Assembly: GCF_029714425.1 (NCBI RefSeq)
Contig: NZ_CP121668.1
Location: forward strand, 6,469,501-6,533,500
Direction of reading: 5' to 3'
DNA: 64,000 nucleotides
Source of the DNA: Bradyrhizobium sp. CB2312
GTDB taxonomy: Bacteria > Pseudomonadota > Alphaproteobacteria > Rhizobiales > Xanthobacteraceae
A program made the translations under genes and the position numbers. The notes under the pieces were generated by a model. The model had not been told where the DNA came from. It searched no databases and worked only from the letters and a program-made list of their open reading frames with translations. This document shows, piece after piece, positions 35,146-44,046 of this stretch; the first letter of the stretch is position 1, and each line of letters opens with the position of its first letter.

Positions 35146-36631
35146 TCGACACTCCCACACTCATGTCCGGCTGATTAATCGCGAAAGCATCGCGCATCGT
35201 TTGGCTCGTCCTATCTGGGTCGGCGTCTCCATGCCGTGACGTCCGCGACCGGCGGGTGACGGACTTGCCCGCTCCTCGGGTCCAGGCAAGGATCTCGACG
35301 CGCCCTCCGGGCGCCGGACCGATGATCAGCCGGAAGCCATGCAGCTTGACGATGGCCGCCACCAGGCTCAACCCTAGTCCGACGCCCGGCGTATTGCGCA
35401 TCCTGTCGGAGCGGTAGAACCGCCGCAGCACCGCCTCGCGTTCCTGCTCGCTGATGCCCGGACCGGTGTCACTCACGCTGACGAGCGCGGTGTCGTCCTC
35501 CGCCTCCAGGGCGAGTTCCACCCGGCCGCCTGACGGCGTGAACTTGATGGCATTGTCGACGAGATTGGCGACCGCCTCGAACAGCAGGTCGCGGTCACCC
35601 CACACCCGCACATTGCGCTCGACGACGACACCGAGCCCAATGCGCTTGTCTTCGGCGATGGGCTCGTAGACGTCGAGGACCTCCCGCAGGATCTCGTCGA
35701 GCGCGACGTCGCCGAAGCCGGCCGTGCGGCGGTTGTTCTCGATCTCGGTCAGGCGCAGCAAGGCCGTGACGATCGCCAGCGCCTGGTCAATGCCGGCGAT
35801 GGCGTTATCCGTAACCTCCTGGAGCTGCTCCAGCGTTGCCGCATGCGTTCGCCCGCGCTCCAGCGCCAGGCGGACGCGCGTGAGTGGAGTTCGCAGATCA
35901 TGGGCGATATCGTTGCCGACGCTGGCAAGCGCACAGATCATCGTCTCCATCTCGTCGAGCATGCCGTTGACGATCCCGGCCAGCCGCGCAAAGGAGTCGT
36001 CCGTATCGCCCTCCGGAAGCCGCTCGCGCAGCTCGCCAGCCACGATGCGCTGGACCCGCTGGTTGACCTCCTCCACGCGTCTCTGAGCACGAAGGCTCAG
36101 CCACGCACCTGCGAGCAGGCAGAGGCTGAAGGCCGGCAGCAGGCCCAGGGCCAGGGCCTCGCCCACCACGCTCGATATCTCGCGCGTTTCATCGACGTTC
36201 CGACCCATCACCAGGACATCGCCGCCCTCAAGACGCGTGCCGACCGCCCTGACGACCGGAACGTGGGCGCCCGGCTTTTCGATCAGATCGAGCCGCACGC
36301 CCTGTACCGCTCCGTCGAGCCGGAGCCCGTGCGGCACACGATCGACGTTGCCGGCAAGGCGGGCGCCGGCAGCGTCGAACAGTCCCGCGTACTGCACGCC
36401 CCTGGAATCCTGCGCGAGATGATCCGCGATCGCGCTGAGGCGACGCGCCGGCGGCAGGTCGGCCATGAAGCGAATCTGCGTGGTGATCATGCGATCGGAT
36501 CGCGCAACCAGATAATCGTCGAGCTTGAAGTAGACAAACGCAAACAGGGCGACCACGAACACCCCGAAGGCAGCCGCCACGGCCAGCGCCCAAAGGAACG
36601 TGCCCGAGCGTATCAACTGAATCTGGTGCAT
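35135..36631 (-). CDS. Two-component sensor histidine kinase
   Basis: The 498-residue kinase has a short N-terminal cytosolic tail, TM1 (about residues 11-34), a periplasmic sensor domain of about 120 residues and TM2 (157-181). A HAMP linker follows (180-232). The H box DIAHDLRTPLTRVRL carries His244, and the ATPase motifs are NLVDNAIKFT, VSDTGPGIS and GVGLGLSLV. An unusual polar C-terminal tail of about 45 residues follows the ATPase domain. Its ATG is 9 bases after the response-regulator stop and its end overlaps the sigma gene. The type is QseC/CzcS-like; the signal is unknown. Confidence 0.92.
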   Translation of the reverse strand: MHQIQLIRSGTFLWALAVAAAFGVFVVALFAFVYFKLDDYLVARSDRMITTQIRFMADLPPARRLSAIADHLAQDSRGVQYAGLFDAAGARLAGNVDRVPHGLRLDGAVQGVRLDLIEKPGAHVPVVRAVGTRLEGGDVLVMGRNVDETREISSVVGEALALGLLPAFSLCLLAGAWLSLRAQRRVEEVNQRVQRIVAGELRERLPEGDTDDSFARLAGIVNGMLDEMETMICALASVGNDIAHDLRTPLTRVRLALERGRTHAATLEQLQEVTDNAIAGIDQALAIVTALLRLTEIENNRRTAGFGDVALDEILREVLDVYEPIAEDKRIGLGVVVERNVRVWGDRDLLFEAVANLVDNAIKFTPSGGRVELALEAEDDTALVSVSDTGPGISEQEREAVLRRFYRSDRMRNTPGVGLGLSLVAAIVKLHGFRLIIGPAPGGRVEILAWTRGAGKSVTRRSRTSRHGDADPDRTSQTMRDAFAINQPDMSVGVSNAD

Positions 36632-36640
36632 CGCCCGCCC

Positions 36641-37321
36641 CTATTGCCGCGAACGCAGGACGAAGCCGGAGCCGCGTACGTTGTGGATGAGCTGCACCTC
36701 TCCGGGACCGTCGACCTTGTGACGAAGCCGGCCCATATGGACGTCGATCAGGTTCGTGGTCGCCGGCACAAACTTGTAGTTCCAGACTTCCTCGAGCAGC
36801 ATCGCGCGGGTCAGCAATTGGTCGTTCCGGCGCATCATGTATTCGAGCAAGCGGAATTCGCGCGGCAGCAGGTCGAGCTCGCGTTCGCCGCGTCGTGCGG
36901 TGCGCTCGATCAGATCGAGCTCGAGCGGCCCGACATGCAGAACGGTTACGCGGCAGTCGATCGGACGGCGCAGCAAGGCCTCGATCCGCGCGACCAGCTC
37001 GACCAGCGCGAACGGCTTTGTGAGATAGTCGTCTCCGCCCATGCGCAATCCGCGCACCCGATCGTCCACCGCACCGAGCGCGCTCAGCACCAGCACAGGC
37101 GTTCTGACCTGATCCTTGCGCAGCGCTTCGATGACCGTGAGCCCGTCCATCCCCGGCAGCATCCGATCGACGATCATGGCATCGGGGCTCGACGCGCGCG
37201 CCCGGTTGAGACCGTCAACGCCGTCGCCGGCCCACTGCACCTCGAAGCCGCGATCGGCCAGCTCGGCCACGATCGGCTCGGCGGTCTCGGCGTCATCCTC
37301 GATCAGGAGAATCCGGTTCAT
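36641..37321 (-). CDS. OmpR/PhoB-family response regulator
   Basis: The 226-residue regulator has a receiver domain with the acidic pair Asp9/Asp10, phosphoacceptor Asp52 (AMIVDRMLPGMDG) and Lys in YLTKPFALVELV. The winged-helix effector domain follows (LLPREFRLLEYMMRRN, TNLIDVHMGRLRHKVD, IHNVRGSGFVL). The ATG at 37321 starts MNRILLIEDD; longer open frames upstream are not homologous. It is the cognate partner of the adjacent kinase, 9 bases away, and probably controls the downstream sigma factor and pump. Confidence 0.94.
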   Translation of the reverse strand: MNRILLIEDDAETAEPIVAELADRGFEVQWAGDGVDGLNRARASSPDAMIVDRMLPGMDGLTVIEALRKDQVRTPVLVLSALGAVDDRVRGLRMGGDDYLTKPFALVELVARIEALLRRPIDCRVTVLHVGPLELDLIERTARRGERELDLLPREFRLLEYMMRRNDQLLTRAMLLEEVWNYKFVPATTNLIDVHMGRLRHKVDGPGEVQLIHNVRGSGFVLRSRQ

Positions 37322-37398
37322 GATCCTCGCTCCACGATTCGCGCGGCGCTTCGGCGCGCCGCGGGGAAGCTCGGACGCGGCGGCGCGCGCTGCCATGT

Positions 37399-37578
37399 TC
37401 AGTGCCCGCGCACATCGGACGCACGGCGTTGAAGCCGCCTGATGCGGGCCGCCCGCTGCAGCAAGAGGTAATGCTGCGGCGCGCGCGGTGCCATTAAATT
37501 GCGGTTCATGTTGTCAGCTGTGCGTGTCGCCAACAGCACGAGCGCACGAATTGCGCGTGTTACGATTGTAATGATCAT
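37399..37578 (-). CDS. Possible small basic protein upstream of the response regulator
   Basis: The 59-residue open frame starts with ATG 37578 and GGAG eight bases upstream. It has a short hydrophobic N-terminus (MIITIVTRAIRALVLLA) and a basic Arg-rich tail. It lies 77 bases before the response-regulator start on the same strand. No family is recognised and it may not be expressed. Confidence 0.35.
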   Translation of the reverse strand: MIITIVTRAIRALVLLATRTADNMNRNLMAPRAPQHYLLLQRAARIRRLQRRASDVRGH

Positions 37579-37812
37579 CTTGCGGGCTCCGCTCTGAACT
37601 GCGCTGCGTCGAACATATGTTGTCAACGCGCAAGCGGTCGTCCGGGGGGCCACGGATGTTATGGATTCGCACGATCGTGCTCGCGACGCCGCATCGGCTC
37701 ACAGGCCGTTGAAATGCGGTGAGCAATTCGTGCATTTGAATCGCAGCCCATCGCTCACATCTCAATGGCGAGCCGGCTTGGTTCGGCCTGGCGTCATCAA
37801 TGGAGAAAGCGA

Positions 37813-38058
37813 ATGACCACGTCCAAACTGTTGTCGATGGGATTGATTGCCGCCGCAATGCTGGGCGCACCCGTCATGGCGCGCGAGCACCATCGCGTCG
37901 TGCGGCAACCCGCGGTGGAAGCCGATACGGTCGCGACCAACGCGCAGTTCTATTATCCGGGCGAGCGCGCCTGCGTTCCCGCGCCGCGCGTCGGAGCCTT
38001 CGCGACCGCGCCGTGGACCGGAAACAACGTACCGTGCGAGCCGGGCACGGGCTACTGA
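37813..38058 (+). CDS. Small exported protein, paralogue of the one at 25.4 kb
   Basis: The ATG at 37813 has GGAG upstream; a longer frame from 37765 is not needed. The 81-residue product has a signal peptide (MTTSKLLSMGLIAAAMLGAP) and a mature part with ACVPAPRVGAFATAPW and PCEPGTGY. This repeats the pattern in the 75-residue protein at 25400, including both cysteines. It also has a slightly longer middle rich in His and aromatic residues. Function unknown; a compact disulphide-bonded periplasmic protein is plausible. A strong hairpin terminator follows. Confidence 0.78.
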   Translation: MTTSKLLSMGLIAAAMLGAPVMAREHHRVVRQPAVEADTVATNAQFYYPGERACVPAPRVGAFATAPWTGNNVPCEPGTGY

Positions 38059-38110
38059 TCGCGCCAGTGCGGCCGGCCGCCTAACTCCGCCGGACACTGC
38101 TGATGGACAG

Positions 38111-38142
38111 GGAGCGGGCTGCAGGATTCAGCCCGCTCCTTT
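38111..38142 (+). terminator. Rho-independent terminator after the small exported protein
   Basis: GGAGCGGGCT and AGCCCGCTCC form a perfect 10-bp stem with a 9-base loop, followed by TTT. It ends transcription of the gene at 37813. Confidence 0.8.
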
Positions 38143-38344
38143 CAGCGCGTCACGGGCACGGGTCGCGCGATCACCCGCGCGAGCGTCGCGCCTCATGTCT
38201 GACGCCGAATTCAGTTGGATTACCGCGCCCCGCGCCTACCTCTCTTTCATCACTCGCTCGATCATCCGCAGTCACGCGCGCAAGGCGCGACGCGGCAGCG
38301 GGCATCACGGATGGCCGGGCAGCTCAACACGAGAGGAGTTCTCC

Positions 38345-38716
38345 ATGACACGTACGATCATGATTCTGGCGACGGCAGCACTCGCCTCCACCCTCGCCAT
38401 CGGCGCAGCCAACGCGCACGGCGGCGGTGGCGGTGGTCACGGCGGCTTTGGCGGTGGCGGTTTTGGTGGCGGACATGCGGGCTTCGGCGGCGGCGCGCAT
38501 TTCGGCGGCATGGGCCATGAGGGAGGATTTGGCGGCGGCGCCCGGTTCGGCGGCGAGCACCTCGGCTTCGGCGGACATGCCGGCGGCCTCCGCCAGCACG
38601 CGTTTCACCACTTCGGCCGCTTCCATTCCGGATATGGGCTCTACGGCGCCCATCCGGATTGCTATGACTGGTACGAGTTCCATCCCGGCCAGCCGTTACC
38701 GTTGAGCTGCAGCTAA
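38345..38716 (+). CDS. Exported Gly/His-rich protein
   Basis: The 123-residue protein has a signal peptide (MTRTIMILATAALASTLAIG) and then a mature region made largely of Gly with His and Phe (HGGFGGGGFGGGHAGFGG). A His-rich segment (RQHAFHHFGRFHSGYG) and a tail with two cysteines (HPDCYDWYEFHPGQP, SCS) close it. AGGAG lies six bases before the ATG. The many His residues suggest metal binding; glycine-rich composition is also seen in surface proteins. Unlike the paralogous pair it has no close relative in the window. Confidence 0.75.
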   Translation: MTRTIMILATAALASTLAIGAANAHGGGGGGHGGFGGGGFGGGHAGFGGGAHFGGMGHEGGFGGGARFGGEHLGFGGHAGGLRQHAFHHFGRFHSGYGLYGAHPDCYDWYEFHPGQPLPLSCS

Positions 38717-38809
38717 CCCCGCCCGCTCAACTCCCATCGGTCCGGACCGACCGCCGCCGGCGCCAGGCGTTTGTTGCTGCCATGCAGCACCCTGGCGCTG
38801 CCGGGGCTT

Positions 38810-39934
38810 TCACAAACTGCGGTGACGTGCAATCGAGGCCAGATCCGGTGCCAACCCAAGGCCCGGCTCTTCGCCGAGGCTGACCGTGCCGTCCGTCACA
38901 TCGGCGACGGCACTGCAGAACAGGTCGCGCAGCGGATTGTCGTTGATGTCCACCTCGAGCCAGCCGTCGCCTCCGATACCGGCCAAAAGATGCGCCGAGG
39001 CAAGCAGCCCGATGCCGCCACCGAGATAATGCGGGCAGAACGTCTTGCCCGATTTCAGGACGTCGCGCGCGAGGCCGGCGCAGGCGCTGAGTCCGCCCCA
39101 TTTCGCAATGTCGGGCTGAACCACGCCGAGCACGTCTTCTGCGAGGACCTCGTCGAAGTCTTCGACCCTCGAAATGTTCTCGCCCGCCGCGATCGGCATC
39201 TTCGCGGCTATCCGCAGTCTGCGCCACTCCTCGCGCGGCCGATCGGCGCGGATGGGCTCCTCCAGCCAGCGCAGATCGAATGCGGCCAAGCGCGGCAGCA
39301 TTTCCAAGGCCTGCGCAACGGACCACCCCTGATTGGCATCCGTGGCGAGCATGCCCGTGCCGATGAGGGCGCGCAGCGCGGCGAGATTGGCAAGGTCGGT
39401 CTCGGCACCGAAGCCGATCTTCAGCTTCAACGCGCGATGGCCGCGCTCGAGCGCAGCTTCGGCCGTCTGGGCGGCGCCGCCGGGATTGATGCCGCTGGCG
39501 TAGACCTTGATCGTGCTCGACTGTCCGCCGAGCAGCCGCCACAGCGGCAAGTTCCGACGTCGCGCGAAAAGATCCCATAGTGCGAGATCAATGCCCGAGA
39601 TCGCCTGCGCGAACGGGCCGGGCTCGCCGCATTGGAGCGCCAGCACTTCGGTGCCCTTGGTCAGGATCTCGAAAATCTCAGCGGGACCGTCGAATTTGCG
39701 CCCGACGAGCCCCGGCGCAAGCACCTCGTTGATGAGCCGGGCGCGATGCTCCGCGCCCGGAGCCGGAAAGTTGGACCAGGCCTCGCCCCATCCCTCGACG
39801 CCGTCTTGGTCGACGGCGCGAACGAAGACGGCGGGCCGGTTGAGCATCTTGCCGAACGAGGTGACCACCGGCGTTGCCAGCGGATAGCGATAGCAGAACG
39901 CCTCGATCGAGCGGATGGTGAAGCTGTCGGTCAT
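38810..39934 (-). CDS. Mandelate racemase/muconate lactonizing-type dehydratase (enolase superfamily)
   Basis: The 374-residue protein has the enolase-superfamily barrel. The KxK motif (ALKLKIGFG) gives the Lys base. Metal ligands are at TDANQGW, EEPI and AGENIS, and a His/Asp pair (VQPDIAKWGG, CPHYLGGGIG) marks the mandelate racemase subgroup, which includes acid-sugar dehydratases. It probably converts an aldonate or uronate-type acid to a 2-keto-3-deoxy sugar. It is the last gene of the carbohydrate operon, 39 bases after the aldolase. The exact substrate is not predictable from sequence. Confidence 0.85.
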   Translation of the reverse strand: MTDSFTIRSIEAFCYRYPLATPVVTSFGKMLNRPAVFVRAVDQDGVEGWGEAWSNFPAPGAEHRARLINEVLAPGLVGRKFDGPAEIFEILTKGTEVLALQCGEPGPFAQAISGIDLALWDLFARRRNLPLWRLLGGQSSTIKVYASGINPGGAAQTAEAALERGHRALKLKIGFGAETDLANLAALRALIGTGMLATDANQGWSVAQALEMLPRLAAFDLRWLEEPIRADRPREEWRRLRIAAKMPIAAGENISRVEDFDEVLAEDVLGVVQPDIAKWGGLSACAGLARDVLKSGKTFCPHYLGGGIGLLASAHLLAGIGGDGWLEVDINDNPLRDLFCSAVADVTDGTVSLGEEPGLGLAPDLASIARHRSL

Positions 39935-39973
39935 ATTGCAGATCCTGCGAGATTACGCGGAGCCGCTACCATC

Positions 39974-41011
39974 TCAGTAAGCGCGCGCGAAGTCACCTTC
40001 CTGCTTGATATCGGTGAAGACGGGAAAGCGCGCCTTCCATGGCGTGCCCTTGGCCGTGGTCAACTGGTTGAGCCGCTCCAGCACGCCGAGGCCGTCCTTG
40101 CGCAGGCTGGCCGAGACTGCTGCGCGGTCCGGAAAATTCTTCAGGACGGCATCGAGCCAGATGGTGCGGCCCGCCAGGAACCCGCTTGCACCTGCGGCAT
40201 AAGAATAGTCGAGGACGCGCTCGAACTTTTCGGGGGCAGCGCCGCCCGACAGCAGCACCCAGGGGATGCTGCGTTCGCGGCAGATGTCACCGATCGCGTC
40301 GAACTCTCTCTGCGCGGCCTTGGCCTCCGCGCTGTCGTCACGGGCTGGCAGACTGTTGGCTGCAAGCGGGCTCTCCAGCTTGAGGAGATCGACGCCGTAT
40401 TCCGGTTTTGCAAATTCGCGGACGCTGTCGATGACGAGACCCGGCAGCTTGCCGGGCGATTCCACGTAATCGGCCGTGTGATTGGCGCTGCCGAGGAACG
40501 GATAGACGAGCAGTTCGAGAACATAGGGAATGTCGTGGCGGGCGCAGTCTTCGCCGATCTCGCGCACGAACTTCTTCTGATGCTCGTTCACCGCGGCATC
40601 GGCGTCCGGCCGGTACCAGGCCAGCACCTTGACGGCGTCGCCGCCCATGGCGCGGATCTTTTCCACACTCCAGTTGGTGATGGCGCGCGACTTCCGGCCG
40701 CCCACGGTTTCCTCGACGCGATGCTCTTCCAGCGTCATGATCAGGCCGCAGCGCGGCGGCAACAGGTCGATCGCGGCGGGCACCGCAAAGTTCGGATCGA
40801 ACAGCATCGAGCTGCAATGCGGCGCGAGGTTCTCGACCAGGAGACGCTTGGCCGCAGTGACGTCGGAATACTCGACCTGCTCCCGCGTGATGCCTTTGGC
40901 TTTCGCAATCGCATCGAACAGTGGCGGCCGCTGATCCAGCGCGACCATGCGAAAGTGGCCGTCCGCGTCAGCAAGCCGGGCCAGGCCGCGGTTCTTTCCA
41001 ATCGTTCTCAT
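39974..41011 (-). CDS. LacD/YihT-like class I aldolase
   Basis: The 345-residue protein is of the DeoC/LacD fold group annotated tagatose-1,6-bisphosphate aldolase. VALDQRPPLFDAI near the N-terminus and MTLEEHRVEE, VKVLAWYRPDA, DLLKLESPLAA and VLLSGGAAPEKF are typical; the Lys in LLKLESP is the likely Schiff-base residue. YihT, which cleaves 6-deoxy-6-sulfofructose-1-phosphate, has the same fold. The ATG at 41011 overlaps the kinase stop in an ATGA arrangement and has GAGGA upstream. It probably cleaves the phosphorylated sugar made by the kinase next to it. Confidence 0.82.
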   Translation of the reverse strand: MRTIGKNRGLARLADADGHFRMVALDQRPPLFDAIAKAKGITREQVEYSDVTAAKRLLVENLAPHCSSMLFDPNFAVPAAIDLLPPRCGLIMTLEEHRVEETVGGRKSRAITNWSVEKIRAMGGDAVKVLAWYRPDADAAVNEHQKKFVREIGEDCARHDIPYVLELLVYPFLGSANHTADYVESPGKLPGLVIDSVREFAKPEYGVDLLKLESPLAANSLPARDDSAEAKAAQREFDAIGDICRERSIPWVLLSGGAAPEKFERVLDYSYAAGASGFLAGRTIWLDAVLKNFPDRAAVSASLRKDGLGVLERLNQLTTAKGTPWKARFPVFTDIKQEGDFARAY

Positions 41012-41967
41012 GGCTTCGTCCTCATGAATACAAGACACTCGTTGATATCGGGGATTCCGTTGCGGCCGCCGGCGTGGCGGCATTTCATGGCGGCCGTGGC
41101 CGTCGAAAACGTCATGGCGGCGCGCACGTCGAGGCCAGCGCCGATCGCCAGCGCATAGGCGCCATGGAAGACATCGCCCGCGCCCGTGGTATCGACGACG
41201 TCGACGGCGAAGGCTGCCTGCCGATGCTGCTGGCCGTTCTCATACCAGCTCACGCCGCTCTCGCCGCGCGTCACGGCAATGACGCGGCAGCCGAAGCGCC
41301 CGAGCGCCGCCAGGGATTGATCATCGGCCGAACCGGCAAAAGATGCGAGCGCAGGCTCGGAGAAGATCGCGTGATCAGTCAGCGGCAACAATTGCTCGAA
41401 CACCTCTGCATCGGCCATGTCGCCGTCTAGCACCGTCGGGACGCCACGCGCGCGCGCCTCGCGGAACAACGTGGCGGCGCCCTCGACCCAGCGCGGATCG
41501 GCCAGCACGGACGACGCACGCGCAACCGCTTCAAGCGGAAGCCAGTCCGCGGCCTCCGGATAGAGGCCGCGGAAATTGACGATCTGCCGCTCGCCCGAGC
41601 TGTCGACAATGATGCCGGAGACCGACGAGCGGCCATTGGGAAACAGCCGGAAATTCTCGACATCGACACCTTCGGCGATGAAGGCCGACTTCATTTCATG
41701 GCCAGCGGCATCATTCCCCGCCCGTCCCCAGAACGCGACGGACGCGCCGAGCCTTGCCACCGCCACGCTCGCATTGGCGGCCATACCGCCGCCAAGCGTG
41801 CCGTACGCGACGGCCTTGATCTTCTCGCTTCCACCCGCGAACGGCCGATCGACGCGCCAGATCTGGTCGAGCGCTGATAGCCCAAGGCAGATCACGTGCA
41901 CGGGCTTCGCCCTGGACGCGACGTCCGCCAGCGCTGCGAGATCACCAATGTTGGCTGGCGCGCTCAC
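41008..41967 (-). CDS. PfkB family sugar kinase
   Basis: The 319-residue kinase shows the two PfkB hallmarks: GGGMAANASVAVARLGA near residue 60 and DVVDTTGAGDVFHGAYA close to the C-terminus with the catalytic Asp. Such kinases phosphorylate ketoses, ribose, KDG or tagatose-6-phosphate. The gene overlaps both neighbours by ATGA, so transporter ATPase, kinase and aldolase are translated as a coupled block. Product and aldolase substrate are therefore the same compound. The exact sugar is unknown. Confidence 0.88.
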   Translation of the reverse strand: MSAPANIGDLAALADVASRAKPVHVICLGLSALDQIWRVDRPFAGGSEKIKAVAYGTLGGGMAANASVAVARLGASVAFWGRAGNDAAGHEMKSAFIAEGVDVENFRLFPNGRSSVSGIIVDSSGERQIVNFRGLYPEAADWLPLEAVARASSVLADPRWVEGAATLFREARARGVPTVLDGDMADAEVFEQLLPLTDHAIFSEPALASFAGSADDQSLAALGRFGCRVIAVTRGESGVSWYENGQQHRQAAFAVDVVDTTGAGDVFHGAYALAIGAGLDVRAAMTFSTATAAMKCRHAGGRNGIPDINECLVFMRTKP

Positions 41968-43028
41968 CGAAGGACCAGTCCGTTGGCAGAGTCAAACAGA
42001 TGTGTCTTGCCAGGCTGCGGACGCAAACTGATGCGATCGCCGACCTTCGGCCGCAGCGCTGGATCGACCCGCACGATGGCGGAGGCGCCGGCAAGATCGA
42101 AATGAATCAGCGTGTCCGAGCCGAGCGGCTCGACCAGCTTGACGTCGATCGCAATACCATCGGCAGCGACGACAAAATGTTCGGGGCGAATGCCCAACAC
42201 GGCCTTGCCGGCCTTACGCAGGCGGCTTGCGGTCTCGCCGTCCAGCGGCACCACCGTTCCATCTTGCGAAAGGATCGCACGCTCCTGGCGCCACTCGACT
42301 GGGAAGAAGTTCATCGCGGGCGAACCGATGAAGCCGGCGACGAACTGGTTGGCCGGCCGCTCATAGACCGCCTCGGGCGTGTCATATTGCTGGATCGTGC
42401 CGCTCTGGAGCACCACGATCCGGTCGGCCATGGTCATGGCCTCGATCTGATCATGGGTGACGAAGACCATGGTGGTCTTCAGCTCCTGCGACAGCGCCTT
42501 GATCTCGGCGCGCACCTGCCCGCGGAGCTTGGCGTCGAGATTGGACAGTGGCTCGTCAAACAGGAACGCCTTGGGGTTACGCACGATGGCGCGGCCCATG
42601 GCGACGCGCTGGCGCTGGCCGCCGGAGAGCTCCTTCGGCTTGCGGTCGAGGTAAGGCTCGATGTGGAGCAACGCGGCGGCGCGCTTTACCCGGGCGTCGA
42701 TCTCCGCCTTCGGCGTGCCGCGCAGCTCCAGCGCAAACGACATGTTGTCGTAGACCTTCATGTGCGGATAGAGCGCGTAGTCCTGGAACACCATGGCGAT
42801 ATCGCGCTGCGCGGCCTGCACGCCGTTGACGCGTTTATCGCCTATATAGAGGTCGCCTGACGAGATCGGCTCCAGGCCCGCGATGATACGCAGCAAGGTC
42901 GACTTGCCGCAGCCGGACGGGCCGACGAACACGACGAACTCGTGGTCCGCGATCTCCAGATTGAGATCGGGGATCACGGTGAAATTGCCGTAGCGTTTGA
43001 CGAGGTTGCGGATCGAGATCGAGGCCAT
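41964..43028 (-). CDS. Carbohydrate ABC transporter ATPase (MalK/UgpC type)
   Basis: The 354-residue ATPase has the Walker A GPSGCGKST, Q loop FQDYALYPHM, signature LSGGQRQRVAMGRAIV, Walker B FLFDEPLSNLD and the switch His in VFVTHDQIEAM, and a C-terminal OB-fold (TOBE) domain as in MalK. It energises uptake through the two permeases encoded upstream. Its stop overlaps the kinase start. The spacing from the dehydrogenase gene is 6 bases. Confidence 0.95.
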   Translation of the reverse strand: MASISIRNLVKRYGNFTVIPDLNLEIADHEFVVFVGPSGCGKSTLLRIIAGLEPISSGDLYIGDKRVNGVQAAQRDIAMVFQDYALYPHMKVYDNMSFALELRGTPKAEIDARVKRAAALLHIEPYLDRKPKELSGGQRQRVAMGRAIVRNPKAFLFDEPLSNLDAKLRGQVRAEIKALSQELKTTMVFVTHDQIEAMTMADRIVVLQSGTIQQYDTPEAVYERPANQFVAGFIGSPAMNFFPVEWRQERAILSQDGTVVPLDGETASRLRKAGKAVLGIRPEHFVVAADGIAIDVKLVEPLGSDTLIHFDLAGASAIVRVDPALRPKVGDRISLRPQPGKTHLFDSANGLVLR

Positions 43029-43034
43029 GATCGC

Positions 43035-44039
43035 TCAGTCCAGCGCCAGCACAGGCTTGATCAGCTCGCCCTTGGCGAAGCGGGAAAAATTTTCGGGCAA
43101 GGCCTGTAGGCCGAACTCGCCGTCGACCAGGACGCGGTATTCGTCCTTGTACTTGCGCAGCAGCTCGACATTCGGTTCGAAATCCGAGACCGGGAAATAG
43201 AAGGTCCGGATCATGTAGAAATCCTTGCGGCGGAAGACCTTGCCTTCCTCGATGGTCCAGGGCGCCGCGTTCTCGCCGACCAGCACCAGCGCACCACGCG
43301 GCAGGACCAGCTCGATGCCGAGATTGCGCGCCGCATGCGCGCCCGAGCACTCCATGATGAGGGCAAAGCGCTTGGAGGTATCGCCGACCGGGTGCGCCTT
43401 CGCGCCGAAGGACTGCGCGATCTTCAGCCTCGCCGCGTTGGGATCGGCGACGAAGATGTCGCTATAGCCGAGCGCGCGGAGCGCCAGCACCACGCCGAGG
43501 CCGACCGGCCCTGCCCCCATGACGAGGACCGGACCTGCCTCACGCGCTGGCACCACCCGACTGACGAAGCGCACGGCGTGGCCTGATGTGCCGATGGTGT
43601 CGAGCAGCAGCGGCGCAAGGCTGTCCTCGATATCATCGGGCACCGGCAGGAGGCAGTTTTCCGGCACCGGCACATATTCGGCGTAGCCGCCCGGCCTGTT
43701 CCAGCCGATCAGGCTGGAGACTTCCAGGCACATCTGGGTGTCGCCGCGCTCGCAGGCGGCGCAACGACCGCAATGAAGCGGGATATAAACGGCGCAGCGG
43801 AGGCCGTGCAGCCGGTGACCGGGCTGCTCGACCACGCCAAAAATCTCGTGGCCCGCGGTGAACTCGGCACCCTTGTGCCAGAGCTTGAAGTCCGAGCCGC
43901 ACAGCGCGGTGCGCGAGACCCGCACCAGCACCTCGCCGGTACCGATTTCGGGCATCGCGACACGCTCGATGGTGATGCGGTCATTGCCGTGGAAGACCGC
44001 GGCCTGCATGATCGAGTTCGGACGGGGAGATACGTTCAT
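43035..44039 (-). CDS. Zinc-dependent MDR alcohol/sugar dehydrogenase
   Basis: The 334-residue enzyme has the catalytic zinc Cys in TALCGSDFK, GHEIFG for the His/Glu pair, a structural zinc cluster of four cysteines in HCGRCAACERGDTQMC and the Rossmann motif MGAGPVGLGVVLAL. It is a sorbitol/polyol or galactitol-type dehydrogenase. An alternative ATG ten codons downstream (MQAAVF) gives the commonest start. Placed between permease and ATPase genes, it presumably oxidises the imported sugar or polyol. Confidence 0.88.
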   Translation of the reverse strand: MNVSPRPNSIMQAAVFHGNDRITIERVAMPEIGTGEVLVRVSRTALCGSDFKLWHKGAEFTAGHEIFGVVEQPGHRLHGLRCAVYIPLHCGRCAACERGDTQMCLEVSSLIGWNRPGGYAEYVPVPENCLLPVPDDIEDSLAPLLLDTIGTSGHAVRFVSRVVPAREAGPVLVMGAGPVGLGVVLALRALGYSDIFVADPNAARLKIAQSFGAKAHPVGDTSKRFALIMECSGAHAARNLGIELVLPRGALVLVGENAAPWTIEEGKVFRRKDFYMIRTFYFPVSDFEPNVELLRKYKDEYRVLVDGEFGLQALPENFSRFAKGELIKPVLALD

Positions 44040-44046
44040 CAGATAC

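Noticed and set aside
38760..38798. GCGCCAG/CTGGCGC pair between the Gly/His protein and the dehydratase as a bidirectional terminator
   Set aside because: The 25-base loop is long and no T-run follows on either strand.
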